Part shown: positions 24,748-37,010 of the stretch, piece after piece
Numbering within the stretch: the stretch's first letter is position 1
Layout: every line of letters begins with the position of its first letter
NCBI GenBank assembly: GCA_013397865.1
Contig: VZTI01003251.1
Span: forward strand, 303,583 to 367,582
Length of the DNA stretch: 64,000 bases
Direction of reading: 5' to 3'
Source: Struthidea cinerea
Taxonomy: Eukaryota > Chordata > Aves > Passeriformes > Corcoracidae
Program-made: the position numbers and the translations under genes
Notes under the pieces: generated by a model
The model's input: only the letters and a program-made list of their open reading frames with translations
Database searches by the model: none
Told to the model about the DNA's origin: nothing

Positions 24748-24845
24748 ATAGAATCATGAAGTTGTTTATGTGGGAAGAGACCTTTAAAGTTTATCTATTC
24801 CAACCCCTCTGCCATGGGCAGGGACATCTTCAGGTTATTTTGGGT
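24748..24845 (-). repeat. Short CR1 LINE 3' fragment
   Basis: TAGAATCATGAAGTTGTTTA, GGGAAGAGACCTTTAAAG and CCAACCCCTCTGCCATGGGC match the reverse complement of the avian CR1 3' end, including one copy of the terminal ATTCTATG-type octamer. About 100 bp remain. The element points leftward, like the one at 1890. Confidence 0.8.
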
Positions 24846-27800
24846 GTTGAGACTTGAAGAATTGTTTCACTTAGCCAAAGAGCTGTATGTAAATATCATT
24901 ATTCCTTTATGAGCGTGACAAGCATAAAAGTTAGTACCAACTTGGAAATACCAGTACAAGATCATATTTAAAATGACCAGATTTGCTAACAATCACAAAA
25001 ATGATCCTCGAGAATTGTTAGAACGTAAAGCAACATAGAAAGAAGCCTAATTTTTTTCTGGACAGTGCTTAATAAAGTCCATGTAAAATGGATGGATGTT
25101 TCCAGTGTATTTGCCCTGCATTCAAACACTGTTATTAATCCAAGTAGCAGAGTTATTGCCAAGTTGCTCTTAAAGGCTGAAAATATCCTTTGTCTTTGGC
25201 TTATTATAGCTGGAGTGAAAGTAGTCTCTGGAGCACCAGAAGCTTTCTGCTGTTAGCGTGTCAGACACTGAGCTTTTAAGCAATTCTGACACATTTCTGA
25301 GGTACGTTCCTACAGTTTTGTGCTCATGTGATAGAATTCATCCAACTACTGGTGACTGCAGTCTGTTTTGCTGGGCCCACTGGTGTTGTTTTGCCACTGT
25401 GTGTAAATCATTGATTACATCCTTAACTTCTTTACATGCATGGAGCTTTGTAAGTGAAATGTGACCCAGGTTGTGCTTTTTTTCTTTTTGTGGTACACAG
25501 AAGTTCTGAAGCTCTTGATTATTTGCAATATAGGTCTTACAGTCATGCAGATATAGATATTTTACTCCTACTGCCATGTTAAATGAGTTGGAATAGGGTT
25601 CTTGTGTATCCTGGAGTTAATGGCTGTGACTTAGCCACTTGTCCATTGCATGAGTCTGTCCTTCCAGGCCTGGGGCTGGAGCAGGTGCTGTTCCTTGTGT
25701 GTGCACAGGGCACCAGCTGCTGAAACTGCTGAAACTTGGATTTATCTCGCTCAAACTCAGAGAGGTGTAACCTCAGAGAGTTACCCCTGCCAGAGCCCTG
25801 TACCTGCTCACAGCGATATGTGTTAGGCCAAAGTCTACGTGAGATAATTTCACTCCCTCAAGACTTTTTTTCTCTGAGAACAGTCCGAACACTTAGGCTT
25901 CAGGAGGGTAAAGTGAATTTCATGGTAAGACCATAGAAATGAGTTATCAAAATGGTTGCTCTTTTCTATGTGCCAAAACCATTTTAAGTTGTTCTTTTAT
26001 GAGTTGATTCTAAGTTCAAACTCTCTTGTACGGTGTAGTAAATTAAAAGCCACATATCTATAAGAGACATTCTTTTGCAGCTCAAATGGCAGCTTAGTTA
26101 TCTACACAACTTGTAAGAATGAGTAAATAAATTGTGAAGGGGGCTAGAATTCTGCCCACTTTATTACCTCCTTGTGCCTTTCTTGGTTGATCCTTTCATC
26201 AAATAATAAATGTTTCTAGTAAGTTGTACTTGAATATCAAAAAGTGCAGCTGTAGTTTCTTCTAAGAACAAACTTATTTGACAATAGTTATAATGGTATG
26301 CCCAAAATGTTCTGTGCTTTTAGCCATTACATAACTTGGGATTGCTTCACGTATCCATTAATCTTCTCTTTGTCAAGTGGATAGTGATATGTTAATAATT
26401 AGCTGGAACTGTGGGGAACTTGAAGGGCTTGGGGGCTCTGAGTTTTTAGGATTAGGGGTGCAGGTTTTGAGAACAAACTTGGAGTGCTGACTAATTTGGG
26501 GAGTGGAATGATAAATAGTGTAAAAGGACTCAAAAGAATTTCTAATTTATATCACTTTTGATTGGTAGTCATGAGGGATATTTTCAAAGGTCAATAGAGA
26601 GGTGGAATGCATAATTAAATACAGATTATTCGGTGGAAGATTGGAGGTTGAAATATGAGCAGGTTAAATTTGTATCAATAAATACTAAACACAGGATGAC
26701 ATTATTTAATTTCAGTCCAGATTATATATCACTCTTCACCAAATGAAAATGATGTATAACTGCAGTTCCAGAGCTGCATATTAAATGTAAGAGAAGGAGT
26801 GAAGATTTGATGCATGTGATTTAGAATACAGAAAGACAACAAAGTTGAGTAGAAAGAGGGCACACAGTGTGTGCGTGATTTAATCCAAAATTTATATCTG
26901 TGTGCTAGGTACTGTGTTAAAGAGTTGAAATGATGCAGGAGCCAGGGGCAAGGCCTTTATCCCATATTGGATATCTCCAGTGTATATTGACTGTCGAACA
27001 AAGACATGTTTATTCAATTCTGATCTTTATGAACCAGAAATATCTGCATAGTTTGAAGATGATTCACCGTTGTGCAAAATTTCTGTGAAAACAGAATCAC
27101 TCCTCTAATGTGTCACAAATCAGGGGTGTCAATGCATATTTCTAATTAGAATTCTTTATTTGGTGATATAACCAGAGAGGCCCTAAAGAAACATAGAAGA
27201 CCAGAATCCAATTTTAAATGTGTTACGTTTTAATGAAGAATTTATTTTGCTGGCAAGGTTCTTATCTGATTGATCCAAGCAGCAGTGCTGTTTTATGTGC
27301 AGCATATTGTTCGTGTAAACAAAGTGGTTTAAGAATGTGAGATGGAGTTTGTGGGGAGAGGCAGTATCTTTTATTAGACTGACTGATGTGACTTGCCTGC
27401 GTACCTGACAGCATGTCTGTCCTTTCCTTGCTATTTCCACTGATCTAATAAGCAATATTACCTACAAACCCTGCCTTGTTCTTATCTTTGCCCAGATTTA
27501 TCTCTCTTTGTTATTTACTAGCAAAATGAAAAAAATGTTAACAAAAATGAATGAAATTCTTAAGTGTTTAACTGAAAACATATCATTGTACATTATTTCA
27601 CAGAATGTTTGGGTTAAAAATCTTTCCAGAATGGTGACAGGAATGGCAGTTGCAGAAATTCTTGCTCCTATTGATGATTCTTTATGGAATCTTGGGAAGT
27701 GCTGCTGCTTGCCAGTTGTTCTGTATTGCACTCCCAAGGAAATGGCTGGGCTGTGTGATCAGCAGCAATGTGCTGAACTCCCTTTTTAAGTGGTAGAACT

Positions 27801-28345
27801 TATCTACTACAACCACTCTACTCTGGGCTGTCTGGGTGCTTCACTTCCTACCTGTCTGCTCTTTGCCAGGCTGGAAGCTTCAGGTGGTGTTTGCAGAAAC
27901 AATCTCCCAAAGTGTAATTTGTCCTCTCACTGAAGGCATAAATTTAAGGAAATTGATAGTTTTTCTGCTCGTAAAACCCTGAATAACTCTTTAGTGCCCA
28001 TTTACCCCTGACCCTGCTGGGGGGGGATGCGTGACTCAGAGCTGAATGTGCCAGATTCACACGGACACAGTACACCAAGGGGTTCACCTTGAGTTCTGGA
28101 GAGCTGATGAACCTTTGTCCTGTGCTACGCTGATGGAGGATGGCCTGGCACCCTTAGGACTGCACCGATGATTTGCCACCACCTGGGGCTGTTTGCAGCC
28201 AGTGGAAGCTGGAGGGCAGGTCTGCAAATCCACTCCAATCCCATGGCAAAGCCTTAGGTATTTTGTTTTCTTGTTTAATTTGATATAGACTGCTTCAGCT
28301 TTAGCCATGACTCTGGTCCAAGCCTTTACAGCACTTTGCACCTTC

Positions 28346-28375
28346 TCAAAAAAAAAAACCAAAAAAAACCCAGAT
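28346..28375. repeat. A-rich tract
   Basis: Two A-runs separated by CC, followed by CCC. Low complexity, no gene attached. Confidence 0.8.
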
Positions 28376-28948
28376 ATAATTTATTAACAGATCAATGCCT
28401 ACTAATAAGATCTTGTAGACTTTTCTGCATTGTTTAAGGCTCTTGATCTAAGTACCACCTTGTCACCTTTCATGGTAGGAATATTTTTATCCTGCTCAGA
28501 CTTGCTTTGGAGACATTTCTTTGTATACTTTTAATAGAAACATCCTCTTAGTTTTTGTTTAAAAAAAAAACCCCAGACTTGTGGGAAAAATGTCATATAG
28601 TTACTTTTAGTCTAACATATGTCTACTTTCTTGCAGTGAATATAGATCTTTTCTATCTTTTGTTCATTGTGCTCAGACTATCAGGCAGTTTCTCTAAGGG
28701 ATTTTCCTGTGCTCTCTGTCTCATAGAAGTACCATAGCGGAGTGACCTGCATGATTGATAGAAAAATTATGTGTGTGATTTGCAGCATTTTAATAAGATC
28801 TTGTATATGACTAAGAATGTCTTGATCTAATAACATAGCACATAATTTTGTGTTTCCTTCTTGGTGATTTTTCTCCTTTAAAGTAATTTTAGAACAATTC
28901 TTTAAATATAAAATGGAAGAAGGTGAGATAGTACAAGGCACACAAGTA

Positions 28949-28962
28949 TTTTTTTTTTTTTT
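28949..28962. repeat. Poly(T) tract bordering the LTR-like block
   Basis: Fourteen T directly before the change from AT-rich intron to the GC-rich block at 28990. Confidence 0.9.
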
Positions 28963-28989
28963 AAACAATGACATTTACAATAAAAAGAC

Positions 28990-29600
28990 TGACCAAAAGT
29001 GAGAAGCAAAACCCTAAACCCAGGCCTGAGGGTGAGGTGCCAGGGCAGTGGCTGGATGTGCCCAGGGCTCTGTGAGGGGAGACTGGGGCTGCCCCATGCT
29101 GGGCACAGCCAGTCTCAGATGTGTTCAGGAAAGGACAGGACCTGCCCAGGAGTGAGGAATCAGGGTGATTCCCAGCCCCGGGAGCCCCCAGGGAGACCCC
29201 CATGGAGGGGGGAGGGGTGAGGAGGAAGGAGCGGCAGAGAGGAGCTGGGGTGGACTGACCACAGCCCCTTGTCCATTCCTCTGCTCCTCTCAGGGCAGGA
29301 GGTGAAGGAGTCCAGAACGAGAAAGTGAAGTTGAAGCAGAACTGAAGGTGGGGAAAGGCTTTTTATTTTTTTGTTCCTGTTTCTCACTACTTAATGGCAT
29401 TTTAATTGGCAACAGATTAATTTCTCATGCTGGCTGAGCCTATTTTGCTCATGATGGTAGCTGGTAACCAGTGTCCCTGGCTTTATCTCGACGCATGAGC
29501 TTTTTCCGTGGTGTTTTGCCCCTTGGTCCCAAGGAGAAGGGCAGTGAAAATGTGGCTGGGTGGGTGCCTGGCACTGGTGGGGCAGTTCCCCACCTCCCAG
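28990..29600. mobile_element. Passerine-type endogenous retrovirus LTR-like block
   Basis: An abrupt GC-rich island inside AT-rich intron. It reads AACCCTAAACCCAGGCCTGA, GGTGAGGTGCCAGGGCAGTGG, CCCAGGGCTCTGTGAGGGGAG, and further on TTTTGCTCATGATGGTAGC and TTATCTCGACGCATGAGC. These phrases recur in songbird genomes in LTR-type repeats (recalled, not aligned). Both borders are approximate and I could not fix the strand. If right, it argues for a passerine source. No coding potential is seen. Confidence 0.55.
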
Positions 29601-30829
29601 CCTGACATGGCTCCATTTTTCACACTGGGATTATTCAAGGGAACTGAATTTTGAGTCCGGTGTCTTTTGTGTCCTAACCTTGTAGTCCAATCCAAAAGCC
29701 CTCCTGCTGTGTTTAAATATCAAGGTCCACTATTGGCTGTTATAATAATGTGCAACCCATGCTATTACCTCTTCCTTTTAGTCCTCTCTCTATCAAGAGG
29801 AATAAAGCCATCTTCAAGAAATGAAGTCACAAATTGATGGACTGTACTAAACAAATTTTGTCTCATCTATTCTTTTCCCTTCTGCAGTAGAAACACAGCC
29901 CTGAACTGAGAGGGAGCTTTGCCATTTCTACTCGGCCAATGGCTTTTAACATGTATTGCCACTCACAACAGGGGGTTCCACTTTGGAATGCAGGGGAGCA
30001 GGGGGCTGGGTTGATGGTTCCTACTAAATACAGATCAAGCATGAGGAATTCAACAATTAATTTCGTATTCCATGCATTATCTAACTGTACACTACATTTT
30101 TATACAATTACCCAGGCAGTTAAGCATGGCTAGGAGGTGTGTGTGTGTCCAGGAGATGAAATCAATTAGTGTTTTTCCCCGCAGTTAATAAATGTTACTA
30201 ATTTTATAAGGTGGAATAAAACAGTTTAATGACATACCTCCCTGACCATAGAACAAGTTATGAAATTAGAAATACTCCCAGTTGTCTGTGTATATACGTA
30301 TAGTACCTCCACATACTCTCTCTGTATTTGTATTTTAATATTTAAATAGAAATTGCGTGAGACAAGGAAGAACCCCAAAATACTTTCTCAGATTCAGCCT
30401 CCATGTGGATGAAACTCATCCTTGTCAGGCTATTGTACCATTCATTTTAGGAGTAATGACATTGAGCAACTTAGTCGCAGTGGAGTACGAATGTTTAGTG
30501 CTGAGTAGTGAGAGTCAACTCATAGAATAAAGTACTTCAGAGCAGTTTGGACATGAGCTCTCTCTAACTCTGCAAGGCTGGAAACATGTTTTTTGTCAGA
30601 GAATTTCAGTGACTTATAAAATTAGTCCCTGTTTTAAATTAATATTACAAAAGGAATATTTTTTTTTCCCCTGTAAGGAGTATTGTAAATAGGAAAACAT
30701 GTATGTGAGTTAATTATGAATAATTTATTCAGCCTGTATTCTTGATATCTGTTTTCCATTTGCAACATTTCAGCTGTTTTATCATCTTATTCTGAATTTA
30801 CCCCAAATGATCTGTGAAAGTGCATTACC

Positions 30830-31000
30830 TCCCTTTTATTCTTTAATATCTGATTATGTTTTGGCATTTAGTCTCATTACTTTAGATTCCCATACACTGG
30901 GCTATGTTATGCATATGTAACTGCATAATTCAGTTATCAGACCATAGGCCTAATTCATTCAAATAATTTCAAATTAATTTGCATTATTCCTCTTTATTTT
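30830..31000. promoter_or_regulatory. Possible conserved non-coding element with octamer-like sites
   Basis: Contains GTTATGCATATGTAACTGCA and CTAATTCATTCAAATAATTTC then AAATTAATTTGCATTATT, which include POU-like ATGCATAT and ATTTGCAT-type words and several TAATT cores. No repeats were recognised. Confidence 0.3.
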
Positions 31001-33389
31001 CTGCATGCCTGAACATGTTTGTGGTGTTCAAAGTAACACCACAAAAATGGGCATTTTATATTCTCCCTCTTTTTTTCCTTTGTAATCCATTTCTTAAAGA
31101 CTTCTTCATTAGAGCCCTGATACTCAAATGTAAACCTACACAGGAGTCAAATCTTACTCCTTGGTTAAGGTGCTCTAATGGCTCACACACACTCAGCTGC
31201 CTCTGTTGTGTTGGAATGGGAAGTAACATTTAGGCATCTTTCTCTTCTTACACCAGCTAAGGCTCTAGATTAGGCTCCTTAAAATATAATTAGAACTGCC
31301 TAAAGCATAGTAACTGCTTAGCTCTAACTGAACGTTTTTAAACATCTTGTATCCCTTATTATTTTGCACTATTTACATACTTTCATAAACAAATATGGGT
31401 GAAAAACCACAAATGAAGAAAGAAATCAAATTAATAGAAAAAAACATGTAATTGAAATCCTGTTATTATTATAAAACATGGGGAAAAAAAATCCCTTAAA
31501 CTGTTCTTTGCTATGTATGACTTTTGTGTGCTCTCATGCTGCTTTCCACCAATTTCTGATTAGAGGTAATTGTGGAGTGGCTGAAATGAGTGCAGGTTCT
31601 GTAAGCTTCTGTTGTAAGATGTTCAATAATATAATTCCTACATAATAAAAGCTTGCAAAACACGGAGCATCTAAGACTTGGAAATCAAAAGGAATTTCTA
31701 CAACAGTTACTCTTTTGTCAGTAACAGAAACCCAGGAGAATGAGGCCATGTGAGACGTGCAGTCATTTCCTGGAGCTGTGTGGGGCTGTTGGCTCCCAAG
31801 GGAAGTATGGTTGGATTTTGTGACTTGATCCGGTGGCTGGTGAGACAGACACTGCAGAAATTTAAATGTGAATGCAATGCAGAGGTCAAAGGGGAGTGTG
31901 CTCCCCATTACAGCCAGGCAGGGCTTGTTTGATGACATCAGAGGCTGCAACCCTGGGCTCAGAGTGCTGGGAAGGTTGTCAGAGTTTAGCACCTCCGTTT
32001 TGAAAGTTGTAAGTTACTGTTGTGCCCCAGAGAAGCTCAAGCAAGGAGCACCCATCCTCTGAGCTGCCAGGACAGCTTCTCAAAGGTCTGGTTGGGTGCA
32101 GCAGTGCTTGTGTTCATGGGAGGCGCACACTGCTGATACCCCACTGGACTTCAGAGTGTGCTGTTAGACCAGCAGAAAAACTGACCACAGAATTGGGATT
32201 TAGTGATACTAGAGCAGCTTGTGTAACCTTATGCTTAAGCTTTTTTGTGAAAAGGATGTTTTTTCAGAAACATCTGAACACTTGAGCCTTCAGAAGTATT
32301 CAGGATTCTGACTCAATGAGGTTTGACCTGTAAATGGTACAGAGCCCTCTAACTGCTTTTGATGATCTGGTTTTAAGATACATTTTATGGTGAAGTCTCC
32401 AAACATCTTTTTGTTGTCACTGCTCCTGAGCCAGTATTACAGAATATTATATCATATTTCTGTTGAAGGATGAAGAAAGTCTGCTTGCAAATTCAAGGCA
32501 GGTTGACTGGTTTTTCTTTTTGTGGTCACACTGGCATTATATTCAATCTGACTTCATGGACAGAGAAATGCTTCTATTGGGTAATAGGTTTTTGGGGAAA
32601 GGAGCGATTTCAAGAAGCATATTCCTGGAGCTTTAAACATTGTGTGGAGGAGGACAGCAGACTTAAGGAATTCCCTCAAGCAACTTTTGGTGTCTGTGAT
32701 TCAGTAGGTGACTTCACCAGGTGGGGAAGAGAAAGCTGCAGGAAGTAATTCCCTTGCAGCTTCTTGTTTGCTGCTTGTTTTCTATTGGAAAAATAATGCT
32801 GATGTTTGTTGGTGAGGACTTTTACAGTTGTTAATGAGTAAAGGTGCTCAGAAATGCCTGTGGGGATCAGGCCAACCTGATCCAAACCCTGCTCAGAAGG
32901 AGGCACGAAGCCATCCCTGGCCCAGGCACTGGCTGTCTCTGCCTCCCCTGGCATCACTTTCCACCAGATTTTTTCATAACGTAGGATTATTTTATTCAGC
33001 TACAAGTATCACAGTGCATCTCACCATTAGCTGTTGGAGGAAAGCCAGACAAAGCTATGCAATGTGTCATGTGTGTTGTGCCTTTTCTGTGATGTATTAG
33101 GAGCTTTTAAAGTCAGCTCACATCGGAGAGTTTAGCTGTGGAGGTCTTCCTGAGGCCTGTATTTCACTGGGGAAGAGGAGCTGTGATGGTGATCACATAG
33201 TGCTGGGATGGTGATGGCTGTTTGTCAAAGGAAATATATGCAGAAAGCGGTGCCAAAGATCCACTCTGCAGTTAGGGTGGGAAAGCAAAACCCATGTAAG
33301 AGAAATCTGTCGGGACGTTCCCGTTATGAGACAGGTGGACAAATGAGTGGATGGTTCCCGCTTGTTTTCTTACCAGAAAAACCCCCACA

Positions 33390-33960
33390 TAGTTCTCATC
33401 AGCGTTATCAGCTTAGCCTCAAAATGACTTTCCTCCCCATTATTGCTTATAAACAAACCTTTATCACAGATAGCTGGCCTGCTGAATTAAGACGCTGTAT
33501 TAAACAGTATATTGCTTCTGTCAGGGCCGATCGGCTGTTTGTGCAGATAATAATGCCAACTGCAACAACAACAATCAGCTAGTGTAAATTAACTTAACTG
33601 TGTGAAATAATGCTTCCTATATCAGATTAGCTTGCTGAATGACTTTATCCTTAAATTAAAGCTTGCTGGGGCGTAATAGTAAATCATTTAAATGGTGCCG
33701 GGCTTTTCAGGTAATGTCTTCATATATTACTGTAATTTCAATTCGCCAAGGCATGCAGATGGCTGCAGTCTCTGGTTCCTTGTCTCCAAAGCCTCTCCCG
33801 TGCTGCCATTTTGTAATTACAGCGCAGGAATGCTGCCTGCTGCTCTTAGATTTCCCATGGTGCACCAGCAGCCAAGGCAATGTATTTTAAAATTATTATT
33901 CTTGTGTGGCCCTCATAACATAAATGTAAATCTTTTATGCTAACGCTGTCAGGGGTTTAG
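33390..33960. promoter_or_regulatory. Best candidate conserved non-coding element in the window
   Basis: About 570 bp without simple repeats or transposon phrases. It mixes AT-rich homeodomain-like words (GTGTAAATTAACTTAACTG, CCTTAAATTAAAGCTTGC, AAATCATTTAAATGG, GTAATTTCAATTCG) with isolated CpG-containing motifs (GCCGATCGGC, GGGGCGTAATAG), unusual for CpG-poor intron. Plus-strand open frames cross it in two frames but have no start or splice context. Enhancer function is inferred from texture only. Confidence 0.35.
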
Positions 33961-36599
33961 CACTAGGGCTCCAAGGTGCTCTGATGCAGAAATCACCAGC
34001 AATCCATCAACCAAATATCATTTGGGATCCAGCAAATGACTTGCATTTTGGGAGGACTGTAAGCAGAGCATTATTGTAAGGTTAGAGTGATTTTGTTACT
34101 AGGTGCTTGGAGGCCTTGAAGGTGTTCTTTATTTATTTATTCTGCCATTGTACATGGGTATTTAACTCAGAAATTCTGCCCCAGCTCAAATGCCCAGTGT
34201 ATGACTTGGTGGAAGCTTACTGTACTTAATATGCCGAAGATAACATCTGAGCAAATAACAGCCTCCAAATTAAAAGCCTTAAAATATATCAACAAGACCA
34301 GACTAAGATAGATAGCTGTTATAAAAGCAATATAGAGAAAGAAATTCTCCTGGGTCTGTGCTGTGAGGAAGAATGGGATTATTTAGTCCTTCATACTCAC
34401 GTGTAAAGGTTCAGTGATTGCTTGGTATTAAAAATTCAGGTTTTATTGCCTACAGTTTCATAATTTTTTTAATTTGCATTTTATAAAAGGGCAACAAAAT
34501 CAAATGGTTGGAGAAAGCCTTGTGCTCGCTGTTAACTCTGTGTGAGACATCCTTGCCCTGCACTCTGTGTGTGTGAGCTCTTCCTCAGCCTGAGGTGGCA
34601 TCCCAAGTGCTGCTTCCTGACTGAGCCATTCCAGAGCATGGTGCTGGGACAAGTAGCAATGAAGCTGCACCCACGTATTGACAGCTGAGGGAAAAATGAA
34701 ATCAATATAAGTCCTTGAAGGTAAATAGCTGGGGGACAGCATTTTGTCTGTGCAGGTACAGGGCTGCTTATACTGGTTCAGTGTTCCCTGCCCTGCTGCT
34801 CCCCTTCTATCGACAGCTTGAGCTGCCTGTGTGCCCACTGTGTGCCCACCCAAAGTCCCATTTTCAAAGCAGGGGGTTTGGGCACCCCTTTTTCCCAAGT
34901 CCATTTGTGTCACAGCTCAAGAAAAGAGCTTGCTCAGAGAAAACTCAAAGGCCTTCAGGTGTCGTGTAAACGCAGCCCTGTTTGGAAGCAGAGGCCAGGT
35001 GCTCGGAGGGTTTTTGTGCGAGGCTGTGCATTAATCAGTCCAAGACTTTTCTGGTACTGCTAGCCTTGGTTGGGTCTGTGTACAAGTAAAGATTTAGGAG
35101 CGTCACGTCCCTTGCAGGGAGCAATATAACTCAGCTGTTTCCATTTCTTCCACCTGAACACTTCTGAACCTGTGCACTGCGCTTTGCTTCTCCCATGGTA
35201 GTTGTAACCCCTTTGCAAATTGCAGGTCAAAGCACATTAGTCTCTTTACACAATGCACAGGTAGAGAAAACAATCCTAACATTTGTAAGCAATTGTGGCA
35301 TGTTGTAGCTCTGCAATTCCCAGGAAAGAACAGAAAAGTGCTAGGTCAATTGCCGCTTGTCTTTTGGCTTCTTGCCAAAATTTGTGCCTCTTGTCTTTTG
35401 GCAACTATCCAAATCTGCTTGGACAACACAGAACAGAATATTTGAGGACTGGGCTTAACACACTTCCACAAAGTGGCATTCTATGTGCAGTCTGAGCCTC
35501 GTGACCAGGTCATTCCTCTCCCTGCTGGACAGTCAAGACAGCAGACTCTTTAGAAGGTCCTGCTGGGCCCAATCTATTTCTCTTTCAGTGCCAGAAGGTA
35601 TTAGGCTTGCAGCTGGACAGAACAGTGGGCCACGCTAACTAGCTGATGTATTTAAAAACAGAGAGATGAATAATCAAATCTTCTCAGCATGTATCTCTAT
35701 CAAAAAAAAATGATGGATGAACACAGCATCTTTTTTTGCAGGCTACAAGAAGCAGAAATCTCAGTTACAGATGAGAAACCTCTCGAGTCTGGTATTTTGA
35801 GGATGTGGAAAATTAAATATAAAACTGTAAACTCCGTAAAACCTTTTAAAACTGAAGACCAGAGAGATATGTCATGAAGGAAAGTTGTCAGAACTCTCAC
35901 CACTCTTTCTGTGGTCTCCTTTGTTATCACTATAAGCAGTGCTGGTTTTCATTCTGCTTCCTCCATATGCGCTGGCGGTCTCATGACAAGGCCTGTTCAG
36001 CATGAATATTGTTTCTTTCCTCTGCATATCTCAAAAACTTTGCCTTTTCCTCTTCTGGAGATGGGCAGCACAATGATATGATGATATTCTGATTTTACTT
36101 CCTGGTTTTTCTACTAGAAGAGGGCATATTGAAAGGGTTAAATACCAGCATTATCAAGGTATTTATGATGCTGATCCACTCTGTTTCTGTGGACCAATGG
36201 CGGAGTAATGCTTTCCATGCAGTATCCCAGCTCTGGTAACAGGAAAAGTGAAATCTGGAGTGAGCTGGGCTGTCCCCTTCAGCTCAGCCTAATGCCACTT
36301 CCTTTGTCAGTCAGAAGGATAGAGCAGAAGAGGGCTGCTCTGCTTTTGGGGCCCCTGGCTTGTGGAGGAGGAGGGTAATACAAGATACATGATACTAGAG
36401 GGTTAAAATGCACACAACAAAAATGATATGAGCACGTGTTGATGTGCAGCCTGATTGTGTCTCGTTACCTTGGTTCTGCCTTTTTTTATCTGGGGATTGA
36501 AGCCAAAAGACTTCCAGGAGGAGACAATGGAAGATGTAGGATTGTTGCCTCAAAAAAGGTATTCTGAACTTCTTTCTTTGGAGTCACTACTCAGGAGGG

Positions 36600-37010
36600 A
36601 TCATTGACTATTAAGATCTGCTTTTCTTCTTTCATCAGCTCTAGCCGAGTTCACTATATGTTCACTGTAATTTAACCAGAGCTAATTAGAGCTGGGAAAA
36701 TGGGAGTTTTGCCATTGTTTTCAGTGGAGCCAGGACTTCTCCCAACCTGTTTTTCTGCGTAGATCTAATACTCCCTCAGTGGGCTTAAGGTTTTGGTAAT
36801 GATAATGACATAGCTCTATTATGTCTCTGGGGGAGGAGGGCTGCTAATTGTCAGCCATGACTGAAGTGTGATTACTCTTTAATTGTGTTCTTATAAAAAG
36901 GCATTATATGTATTTCCTCCTAATTGCCTAAGCACAAGAACTTTGCTCTGAAATATGTAAGTTTCTTGTGTTGGAAGGCCGCAATAAAGCAATTAATATG
37001 AGATAGAATT
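36600..37010. promoter_or_regulatory. Possible conserved non-coding element
   Basis: Carries ACCAGAGCTAATTAGAGCTG, GTAATGATAATGACATAG, GGCTGCTAATTGTCAGCC and GCAATAAAGCAATTAATATG in about 400 bp free of repeats. GGCTGCTAATTGTCAGCC is a near-palindrome around a homeodomain core. Confidence 0.3.

Noticed and set aside
27508..27789. 93-codon plus-strand ORF that reads protein-like
   Set aside because: No splice or promoter context and overlapping minus-strand frames are also open; I could not relate it to any family or to a processed pseudogene.
30237..30284. 48-nt minus-strand in-phase mini-exon (GAG|GTATGT donor) between exons 6 and 7
   Set aside because: The upstream AG follows a purine/TATA-rich run with no pyrimidine tract, and exons 6 and 7 already join in phase without it.
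31534..31992. 152-codon minus-strand ORF, one of the longest in the window
   Set aside because: No paired acceptor and donor in a usable phase, no recognisable protein, and overlapping open frames on the other strand; length alone is within chance for 64 kb.
34500..34913. 137-codon minus-strand ORF
   Set aside because: It lies in a locally GC-richer patch where stops are fewer. Plus-strand frames are equally open there and no splice structure fits.
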